This document shows positions 31,163 through 37,641 of a stretch of DNA of 37,641 bases, piece by piece; position 1 is the first letter of the stretch, and the number at the start of each line of letters is the position of its first letter. The notes beneath the pieces were generated by a model. That model was not told where the DNA came from. It saw only the letters and a list, made by a program, of their open reading frames with translations, and ran no database searches. Source of the DNA: Clostridiales bacterium (GTDB lineage Bacteria > Bacillota > Clostridia > Oscillospirales > Oscillospiraceae); NCBI GenBank assembly GCA_022781505.1, contig JALETK010000144.1, positions 1 to 37,641 on the forward strand. Reading direction: 5' to 3'. The position numbers and the translations under genes are program-made.

Positions 31163-31931
31163 TGTAGCTTTCAAAGGGGGTGTACGCCGGCTGCATCCGG
31201 CAGGAGAGGTAGCTGTCGGTAATGCTGAGGGCGGTGTCCTCGTCGGTGGGGGTGTCGTTGGCGGTGTCCCAGTCGGTGTCATAGGTCATGAACCAGGGGC
31301 CGCCCTCGGCGGTGTCGTCATAGAGGATTCCCTGAACCACCTTCAAATCGCTGCCGTCCAGAATGTCATAATACCAGGCTCTGTGCCCGGCGTCCACGGA
31401 GGCCTGGTTGGCCAGGAGATAGCCTCCGGCCTCCTCGGCGCAGAGGTACAGGCTGTTTCGCTCCTGCCCGGCAAACACCTGCACCGGCTTGCCGTCCTCT
31501 AAAGTGTACAGGTCAAAGACCATCTCCTCCACATACGCGTCCCCGGAGATGGCGCCGATGATCAGCTCCTCCGCCCCGTCCCCGTTCAGGTCCAGGAGGG
31601 CATAGCCCACGTTTTTCAGAGGCTCTCCGTCATAGCAGCTGGCGCACAGGGGGCTGAGGCTCCGGCTGAGGAGATCCTCCTCATTCCACCTCCGGCTAAG
31701 GGCCTCATAGTAGAGCTCCAGGATTTCCCCGTAGCCGGGCTGGGTTCCGGCGGTTGCGTCCGGCTGGGTTTCCGGCTCCGTCTCCACCCCGGTGGTCTCC
31801 TCCGGGACGGTGGTCTCCGGCGCGGAGCCGATTGCTTCCTGCGTGGTTTCCTCCGTATCCCCGGAGACGGTGCAGGCAGCCATGGTCAGAACCATCGCCG
31901 CCGCCAGCAGCACAATTAAGATTTTTTTCAT
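31158..31931 (-). CDS. Secreted lipoprotein with acidic linker, function unknown
   Basis: 257 residues. The N-terminus KKILIVLLAAAMVLTMAAC is a lipoprotein signal with a lipobox (LTMAAC, Cys20). Residues 25-65 are a Thr/Glu/Pro-rich linker typical of surface proteins of Gram-positive gut bacteria. The C-terminal domain begins near residue 68 and includes LLDLNGDGAEELIIG, an FG-GAP or EF-hand-like calcium loop found in many clostridial lipoproteins, and several aromatic strands. No enzyme motif is visible. A TATAAT-like -10 lies upstream on the minus strand at about 31971-31976. It is transcribed away from the J-like/HscC pair. Confidence 0.85.
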   Translation of the reverse strand: MKKILIVLLAAAMVLTMAACTVSGDTEETTQEAIGSAPETTVPEETTGVETEPETQPDATAGTQPGYGEILELYYEALSRRWNEEDLLSRSLSPLCASCYDGEPLKNVGYALLDLNGDGAEELIIGAISGDAYVEEMVFDLYTLEDGKPVQVFAGQERNSLYLCAEEAGGYLLANQASVDAGHRAWYYDILDGSDLKVVQGILYDDTAEGGPWFMTYDTDWDTANDTPTDEDTALSITDSYLSCRMQPAYTPFESYK

Positions 31932-32123
31932 TTCTCATCCATTCCTTTCCATATATCAAGCTGCGGGCCCATTATAGCACGGTGCCTCCGGAACCGTATA
32001 AAGAATCTGTGAATTTTTGGCATCACCTCACGGGGGCGGAAAGGTGCTGTACAAACTCCTCCCCCTGTGTTATTTTATATGTATAAAATCAGGCAGCGTT
32101 TGCTTCCGGAAAGGATGACAAAG

Positions 32124-35100
32124 ATGGATTGGACACAGCTGGGAATTGCGCCCACCCGGGACAAAAAGGTCATTACCGCAGCCTACCGGGCGCGGGTGGC
32201 GGTGACAAATCCGGAGGATAAGCCGGAGGAATTCAAGGCCCTCCGGGGGGCCTATGAGGAGGCTCTGCGGCTGGCGGAGGAGCCGGAGCAGGCCCGGGAT
32301 GAAAGCCCTCTGGGGCTTTGGAAGGAGGACCTGCGGAATCTGTACCAGGATTTTTCCGCCCGCATCCGGCCGGATGCATGGCGGGCGCTTCTCCGGCAGG
32401 AGGTGTGCCTGGCGCTGGATCAAAAGCCCCTGGCGGAGGAGGCTCTTTTTACGTTTCTCATGGAGCACCTTTACCTCCCCCAGGCAGTCTGGCAGGTGCT
32501 GGATGAGGTTTTTTCCCTGGAGGCGCGGCGGGAGGAGCTGTATGACACCTATCCCAGGGACTTTATTGACTATGTGGTAATGGCGGGCATCCACTCCGGG
32601 CCCAGCCTCCCGCCGGAGCTGTTCCGGCCCGGGCGGGACGGGGAGGCCTGTGACCGGTACCGCCGGCTCTATCAGGAGGCCAGCCAGCCCCAGGTTCCCA
32701 ACCTGGAGTCCCTGCTCTCCCAAATGCGGGCTCTGCCCGAGCGCCACCCCTACGGCGAGGCACTGGAGAGCCGCCTGGAGCTTCAAAATGGGAACACCCA
32801 GCAGGCTCTGGCCCGGTGCCGCCGTCTGGCGGAGGAATATCCCGGGGATGAGGTGCTGGCCCTCACCTGGGGAGAGGTCAGTCTGCACGCCGGGGCCTTT
32901 TCCCAGGCTGGGGACATCGCCCGGAGCATTTTGGAGCAAGCCCCAGACAATGACCAGGCCACCCGGATTCTGGCAGAGAGCCTGGCGGGGCAGGGGCAGT
33001 ACAAAGAGGCCAAAAAGCGCATTTACCGGCTCATGGACCGGGCCGGGGGCGACCAGGTTCGGCTCTACCGGCTCCGGGAGCTGCTCCAGGGCTGGAACCG
33101 GAGCCTCATCCCCCAGCTGGAGGCGGAGCTGGCGGAGCACCCGGAGCACAACGACGCCGCTCTGGAGCTGGCCAGGTGCCATCTCCAGAACGATCAATTT
33201 GAGGAGGGTCTGAAGGCCCTCTCCGCCGCAGACCCCCAGGCGGACCCCTATGGCTATCACAGCATGGCCGCCAAGCTCCACTACTCCCGGGAGGAGTATG
33301 CCCAGGCCCTGGAGCATTTCCGGTCTGTGGAGGAATTCCTCCGGGGCCTCTCCCCCGACGGAACCCGGGAGACAGAGGAGCGGCTGGAGGCGCTCCCGGA
33401 GATCTTGCAGATGGAGAGCAGCTGCCTCATGCTCCTGAATCAGCCGGAGGCCTCCCGGGAGAAGACGGATCAGGCCCTGGCCCTGGCGCCCCGGAATCCC
33501 AAGATTCTCACCTATGCCGGGCAGTATTTCTATGCCGCCGGGGAATGTGAGGAGGCCGCAAAGGTGCTGCGGCAGCTCACGGATTTGCTGCCGGACAGCG
33601 TCCACGGCTATCTTCTCCTGGCCACGGTGCTCTGTGAGCTCCGGCAGGATCGGGAGTCCTTCGACGCGGTGAACCACGCCCTGGCCCTGGATGGAGGCGT
33701 TCTCTACGCCTACGCCTTGAAAATGCAGCTTCTCCTCCGAAACGGCGCCTTTGAAGAGGTACACGGCATTCTGGACTTTCTGGAGGGAGAGGGCGTAACG
33801 GACATCTCCCTGGACTGGTGCCGCGCCCAGCTCACGGAGCTGGAGGAGCGGGATGAGGAAAAGGCCCTGGAGCAGTACCGGGCGCTTGCCCGGCGGCTGG
33901 AGGCCGGGGAGCAGATGGACTGGGCCTCCCAGGTGTATTACCGCATGGCCGTGCTTCTGGGAGACCGGCCGGGAGCGGATCGGAAGGCCCTTCTGTCCCT
34001 TCTGGACAGGGGCCTGGCTCAGGACGAGCACAACCAGGACTGCCTGTGCTACAAGGCCTGGCTCCTGGCCCGGGAGGAGCGGACGGAGGAGGCCCTGGAG
34101 ATTTACACCCGTCTGGAGGCTAGGCCCAGCCACAGCATCGCCGTGGAGCGGGGTCTGGCGGAGCTCGCCTATGAGGATTTGGACCGGAAGGCCCCCGAGG
34201 CCCTGGCCCGTTATCAAAAGCTCCTGGCCCGGCAGGAGGACCCGGCGGGGTGCTTCTATGCGGGCACCTGCTGCCTCCGGCTGGGGAAGCTCCCGGAGGC
34301 GGAGGCCCACTTCCGCCGGGAGCTGGAGCTGGACCCGGCGGATCTGGACGGCTACCGGGGCCTCTACCGGGTGTACGCGGATCAGGGGCGCTATGAGGAG
34401 GCCCTGGAGCAGCTGAACCTGGGGCTCTCCCAGGCGGCAAAGGGTACCCTGGACCCCACCCGGCTGTATGAGGACAAAATTCTGATTTACCGCCGGTTGG
34501 GGCAGCCCAAGGAGGCCCTTGCCCTGGTGACGGAGCTGGAGCGCCGGTACGGCTACCCCGATGGGGACAGCCTGCGGTACGAAATCTGCTGCCAGTTTGG
34601 CCTCTGGGAGGAGGCCCGTCGGGCGGCTGCGGCCTGGAGCCGCTGCCCCGGAAGCGCCGGTGAAGGGGCCTGGGCGGCCCTTCAGCTGGAGCTGTACCTG
34701 GGCAATCTCCAAAAGGTCCGGCTGCGGCTGCCGCTGGTCAGGTGGAAGCTCAGCCCCCAGGACGGAGAGGGCCTGCAGCGCACCCTGGCGGAGCTGGAGG
34801 GAAACACCCGCCGGACTGTGGAGCTGTGCTCCAAGGAGGTCTTTTCCCAGCCGGACTCCGACTACGCCTATCTGAATCTGGCCATGGCCCTCATGGCCGC
34901 AGGGCGCCGGGAGGAGGCGGTGAAGGCCGCCCAAAGGGCCGCAGAGCTTTTGGAGGAGCTGCTCTCCGGTTACTCCGACAGCCGGGCCCTCTATGAGACC
35001 CGGTACGCCATGGCCCTGGCCCTGACGGGAAGGCTCCCGGAGGGGAGAAAGGCCCTGGAGGCCGCCCGGCAGCTGCCCCTGTGCCGGTTCTGCCCCTATG

Positions 35101-35276
35101 GCAGCTGCAAGGACGCGGAGATTTACGAGGCCGCCATGGAGGAGTTCTTGGGAGATCCGGACAGAGCTATGGCCCTGTACACCCAGGGACAGGCCCGCTG
35201 GCCCGATGACACGGATTTTGCCGCAGGCCTGGCCCGGCTGAGAAAGAGGGGAACACCACATGCTGATCGGCATTGA
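32124..35276 (+). CDS. Large TPR protein with degenerate N-terminal J-like domain
   Basis: 1050 residues from ATG 32124 (AAAGG nine bases upstream); the track start at 32067 adds 19 residues without a ribosome site. Residues 1-50 resemble a J domain: [20 protein letters not shown], then [14 protein letters not shown], but the loop that should be HPD reads NPE (VTNPED). The rest is a long array of helical TPR-like pairs (for example [43 protein letters not shown]). It has no signal peptide. Its end overlaps the start of the HscC-type Hsp70 gene by 17 bases. In E. coli HscC is partnered by J proteins DjlB/DjlC, so this is probably the HscC partner, though loss of HPD argues against normal ATPase stimulation. 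Confidence 0.85.
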   Translation: MDWTQLGIAPTRDKKVITAAYRARVAVTNPEDKPEEFKALRGAYEEALRLAEEPEQARDESPLGLWKEDLRNLYQDFSARIRPDAWRALLRQEVCLALDQKPLAEEALFTFLMEHLYLPQAVWQVLDEVFSLEARREELYDTYPRDFIDYVVMAGIHSGPSLPPELFRPGRDGEACDRYRRLYQEASQPQVPNLESLLSQMRALPERHPYGEALESRLELQNGNTQQALARCRRLAEEYPGDEVLALTWGEVSLHAGAFSQAGDIARSILEQAPDNDQATRILAESLAGQGQYKEAKKRIYRLMDRAGGDQVRLYRLRELLQGWNRSLIPQLEAELAEHPEHNDAALELARCHLQNDQFEEGLKALSAADPQADPYGYHSMAAKLHYSREEYAQALEHFRSVEEFLRGLSPDGTRETEERLEALPEILQMESSCLMLLNQPEASREKTDQALALAPRNPKILTYAGQYFYAAGECEEAAKVLRQLTDLLPDSVHGYLLLATVLCELRQDRESFDAVNHALALDGGVLYAYALKMQLLLRNGAFEEVHGILDFLEGEGVTDISLDWCRAQLTELEERDEEKALEQYRALARRLEAGEQMDWASQVYYRMAVLLGDRPGADRKALLSLLDRGLAQDEHNQDCLCYKAWLLAREERTEEALEIYTRLEARPSHSIAVERGLAELAYEDLDRKAPEALARYQKLLARQEDPAGCFYAGTCCLRLGKLPEAEAHFRRELELDPADLDGYRGLYRVYADQGRYEEALEQLNLGLSQAAKGTLDPTRLYEDKILIYRRLGQPKEALALVTELERRYGYPDGDSLRYEICCQFGLWEEARRAAAAWSRCPGSAGEGAWAALQLELYLGNLQKVRLRLPLVRWKLSPQDGEGLQRTLAELEGNTRRTVELCSKEVFSQPDSDYAYLNLAMALMAAGRREEAVKAAQRAAELLEELLSGYSDSRALYETRYAMALALTGRLPEGRKALEAARQLPLCRFCPYGSCKDAEIYEAAMEEFLGDPDRAMALYTQGQARWPDDTDFAAGLARLRKRGTPHADRH

Positions 35277-36954
35277 TCTGGGCACCACCAACAGCCTGGC
35301 CGCCTGCTTCCGGGAGGGCCGGGCGGAGATGATTCCCAACCGCCTGGGCGGGTTCCTCACTCCCTCCGTGGTGAGCGTGGACCCGGAGGGCAATGTATAT
35401 GTGGGGCAGACGGCGAAGGAGTGGGGCCTCACCCACCCCCTGGAGACCGCTTCCGTCTTTAAGCGGAGCATGGGCACCGGACGGGAGTACCGGCTGGGAA
35501 GCAAGACCTTCCTGCCGGAGGAGCTGTCCAGCCTGGTGCTCCGGAGCCTGAAGGAGGATGCGGAGGTCTATCTGGGAGAGCCGGTGACGGAGGCCATCAT
35601 CAGCGTCCCCGCCTATTTTAACGACATGCAGCGCAAGGCAACCAAGCGTGCAGGAGAGCTGGCCGGGCTCACCGTCAGCCGGATCATCAACGAGCCCACC
35701 GCCGCCGCTCTGGCCTACGGCATGGCGGAACGGGGAAAGGATGCCCGGTATCTGGTCTTTGACCTGGGCGGGGGCACCTTTGACGTGTCCATTCTGGAGC
35801 TTTACGGCTCCGTCATGGAGGTTCACGCCATCGCCGGGGACAACTTTCTGGGGGGAGAGGACTTCACGGAGCTTCTTATGGAGCTGTATCTCCGGAAGGC
35901 CGCCGTGGCCCCGGAGTCCCTGGATCTCCGCACCCGGGGCCAGATCCGCAAGGCGGCGGAGGCCTGCAAGTGTGCCTTTTCAGAGAAGGCGACGGTCACC
36001 ATGACCTGCGAGCCTGACGGGAAGCCGGTGTCCATGGATTTGAGCCTTGCGGAATATGAGGCGGCCTGCGGGCCCCTTCTGGAGCGGCTCCGCCGTCCCA
36101 TTGAGCGGAGCCTCCGGGACGCCAGGGTGAGCCTTTCGGACATTGACGAGATCGTTCTGGTGGGAGGCGCCACCCGGCTGCCTGTGGTTCGCCGGTTTGT
36201 GGCAAAGCTCTTCCGCCGGATTCCCAACGCCCTTCTGGACCCGGATCAGGCCGTGGCCCTGGGAGCCGCCCTCCAGTGCGGCATGAAGGCCCGGAACCGG
36301 GAGATTCGGGAGACAGTGCTCACCGACGTGTGCCCCTTCACCCTGGGCACGGAGGTGGTGATGTACAACGGCTCCTTCGACGAGCCGGGGCACTATCTGC
36401 CCATCATCGAGCGGAACACGGTGATTCCCGTGAGCCGGACCCATACGGTGTACACCGCCAGCGACAACCAGACCCGGGTGAACGTGAAGATTCTCCAGGG
36501 GGAGAGCCGCCTTGCGGACAATAATCTACTTCTGGGCGAGCTGTCCCTGCCGGTACCCCCGGGGCCCAAGGGCAAGGAGTCCGTGGACATCACCTACACC
36601 TATGACGTGAACGCCCTTCTGGAGGTGGAGGTGCTGGTGAGTTCCACGGGCGCCAGGAGGAAGGTCATCATTCAAAACGAGCAGAACCGCCTGACGGATC
36701 AGGAGGCGGAGGCCCGGCTGGAGGCCCTGCAGTATCTGAAGCAGTCCCCCCGCCAGGAGGAGGCCAACCGTCTCCAGCTCCTCCGGGGGGAGCGGCTCTA
36801 CGAGGAGACCACCGCCCTGGACCGGGAGCGGATTGACCGGGCCATCACAGACTTTGAGGCCGTCCTCCGCCGCCAGGACCGGACGGAAATTGAGCGTGCC
36901 CGGAAAACCCTGACCAAGCTCCTGGACGAGATCGAATTCGGCGCCAACGGGTGA
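35260..36954 (+). CDS. hscC: Hsp70-family chaperone, HscC type
   Basis: 564 residues, shorter than DnaK (about 610-640) and similar to HscC. The nucleotide-binding domain has [63 protein letters not shown] and [15 protein letters not shown], all intact, so it should hydrolyse ATP. The substrate domain begins near residue 360 ([21 protein letters not shown]) and ends in a helical lid of about 90 residues without the acidic DnaK tail. There is no grpE nearby. Its start lies inside the end of the TPR/J-like gene, implying coupled translation and a functional pair. Clients are unknown. Confidence 0.92.
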   Translation: MLIGIDLGTTNSLAACFREGRAEMIPNRLGGFLTPSVVSVDPEGNVYVGQTAKEWGLTHPLETASVFKRSMGTGREYRLGSKTFLPEELSSLVLRSLKEDAEVYLGEPVTEAIISVPAYFNDMQRKATKRAGELAGLTVSRIINEPTAAALAYGMAERGKDARYLVFDLGGGTFDVSILELYGSVMEVHAIAGDNFLGGEDFTELLMELYLRKAAVAPESLDLRTRGQIRKAAEACKCAFSEKATVTMTCEPDGKPVSMDLSLAEYEAACGPLLERLRRPIERSLRDARVSLSDIDEIVLVGGATRLPVVRRFVAKLFRRIPNALLDPDQAVALGAALQCGMKARNREIRETVLTDVCPFTLGTEVVMYNGSFDEPGHYLPIIERNTVIPVSRTHTVYTASDNQTRVNVKILQGESRLADNNLLLGELSLPVPPGPKGKESVDITYTYDVNALLEVEVLVSSTGARRKVIIQNEQNRLTDQEAEARLEALQYLKQSPRQEEANRLQLLRGERLYEETTALDRERIDRAITDFEAVLRRQDRTEIERARKTLTKLLDEIEFGANG

Positions 36955-37500
36955 GGCCCTTCCGGGCAGGTGGATTTTCCGGAACCCCCGCGCTTCATCC
37001 AAACGCCCCGCACCCCCAAGTCTGTCATTGCGAGACCCCGCAGGGGTCGTGGCAATCCGTTTCCCCGCAAGCCGCAGGCTTGCGCGCCCCGGCAGGGGCG
37101 CAAGCAAACCCGGGTGCATGACCGGCCTGGCGGCCGGTGCAATGCTGCGCATTGCTTAGGGACGGATTGCCACGTCGCTGTGCTCCCCGCAATCATCATG
37201 TGTTTTCACACCACCATAAACGAAAGGCCTCCCTTGTCATCGGCGAGGCGAAGCCGAAGGATCTCATGCACCGGGGCTTGTTGTGTCGGAACTCTTCTGC
37301 GCGAGATCCTTCGCCTTTGGCTCAGGATGACATGTCGGGGGTGCGGCGGTTGTTTCATAACAATGACAGTTTCGGGGGCCTGACGGGTTCGGACGGGGCT
37401 GCTGATTAGATTTGCAAGTACCCGGCGGGGGACAAACAGCCGCCCTTCGGGTGTATGGCCGGGGCGGGTATGCTGGGAAAGTTTTGTGAATATTTGTATA
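36955..37500. repeat. Repeat block downstream of hscC
   Basis: No gene is supported in about 550 bp. A composite at 37023-37199 repeats the module order of 9837-10001 (TGTCATTGCGAG ... GGCAATCCG, GCAAGCCGCAGGCTTGC, GACCGGCC...GGCCGGT, GCATTGCTTAGGGACGGATTG) with a decayed right end (CCGCAATCATCA). A full family B element follows at 37235-37333. GGCGGGGGACAAACAGCCGCCC at about 37423 is a family C core. Confidence 0.78.
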
Positions 37501-37509
37501 AAAATTTCG

Positions 37510-37538
37510 TTGACACCCGGGTTTTTTGAAGGTATACT
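37510..37538 (+). promoter_or_regulatory. Strong sigma-A promoter of the truncated last gene
   Basis: TTGACA (37510-37515), a 17-base spacer, TATACT (37533-37538). The 5' leader then has a GGCAGG...CCTGCC hairpin and GGAGGG before the ATG at 37593. Confidence 0.88.
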
Positions 37539-37592
37539 AATGTAGGCAGGATTTTCCCCTGCCAAAAATTGACAAATCAAGGAGGGAACACC

Positions 37593-37641
37593 ATGGACGC
37601 AGGCAGTAACGGCACATCGGCGGGCCGAAGTAAACCCGGAC
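37593..37641 (+). CDS. Start of a gene cut by the window end
   Basis: ATG 37593 is preceded by AAGGAGGG eight bases upstream and a near-consensus promoter. Only 16 codons are visible (MDAGSNGTSAGRSKPG); too short to recognise. The strong promoter suggests a highly expressed product. Confidence 0.6.
   Translation, partial: MDAGSNGTSAGRSKPG

Noticed and set aside
32070-35504. 1144-codon minus-strand ORF opposite the TPR protein
   Set aside because: Antisense shadow of a repetitive GC-rich gene; Leu/Gln/Gly-rich with no motif, and it runs into hscC.

Overview
**Organism.** The window looks like chromosome of a spore-forming, GC-rich anaerobe of class Clostridia, most likely the Oscillospirales/Oscillospiraceae area. 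The evidence is an AbrB-type SpoVT, a clostridial-type single-chain PurL, an Fe-S type PurF, strong sigma-A promoters and AGGAGG ribosome sites. I cannot name a genus.

**Layout.** 1-5.8 kb: a membrane sulfatase of the LTA-synthase family (+), a compact cytosolic Cu/Zn superoxide dismutase (+), spoVT (-) and an AT-richer AlbA_2/Schlafen-type ATP-binding regulator (-). 5.9-23.3 kb: a minus-strand purine cluster, in transcription order ZTP riboswitch-purE-purC-purF-like paralog-[GIY-YIG]-purF-purM-purN-[repeat]-PurO-type IMP cyclohydrolase-[REP-associated transposase]-[repeat]-purB-AICAR transformylase-[repeat]-purD-[GIY-YIG]-[repeat]-purL-bidirectional terminator. It covers the route from PRPP to IMP except PurK, and PurB also serves the AMP branch. 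The bifunctional PurH is replaced by a lone AICAR transformylase plus a PurO-like cyclohydrolase. 23.4-24.1 kb: a 48-bp tandem array and palindromes. 24.1-25.9 kb: a Na/Pi cotransporter-PhoU fusion (-). 26.2-26.4 kb: tRNA-Thr(TGT) and tRNA-Tyr(GTA) behind a perfect consensus promoter, then a terminator. 26.7-31.1 kb: an accessory stretch (+) with an APH-fold kinase; a promoter-terminator bounded cassette of TacT-like GNAT, unknown protein, SecB-like chaperone and unknown protein; then an AAA/DUF4143 ATPase. 31.2-31.9 kb: a lipoprotein (-). 32.1-37.0 kb: a large TPR protein with a degenerate J-like domain overlapping an HscC-type Hsp70 (+). 37.5 kb to the end: a strong promoter and the first codons of a truncated gene.

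**Repeats.** Almost every gap of more than about 250 bp holds dispersed palindromic elements of three families: (A) TGTCATTGCGA...GGCAATCC, (B) GTCATCCTGAG...GAAGGATCTC and its inverse, (C) elements ending in GTAGGGG with a palindromic core. Some are paired into MITE-like composites with terminal inverted repeats. A RAYT transposase and two GIY-YIG genes sit among them; the RAYT and one GIY-YIG overlap the stop codons of purine genes.

**Most interesting.** The GNAT/unknown/SecB-like/unknown operon is the best candidate for an undescribed system, possibly a chaperone-controlled toxin-antitoxin module with a GNAT toxin. Next are the PurF paralog without its catalytic cysteine, the ZTP riboswitch on the purine operon, the J-like protein lacking HPD beside HscC, and the repeat/RAYT/GIY-YIG ecology. 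All family calls were made by eye from motifs; no search was run.
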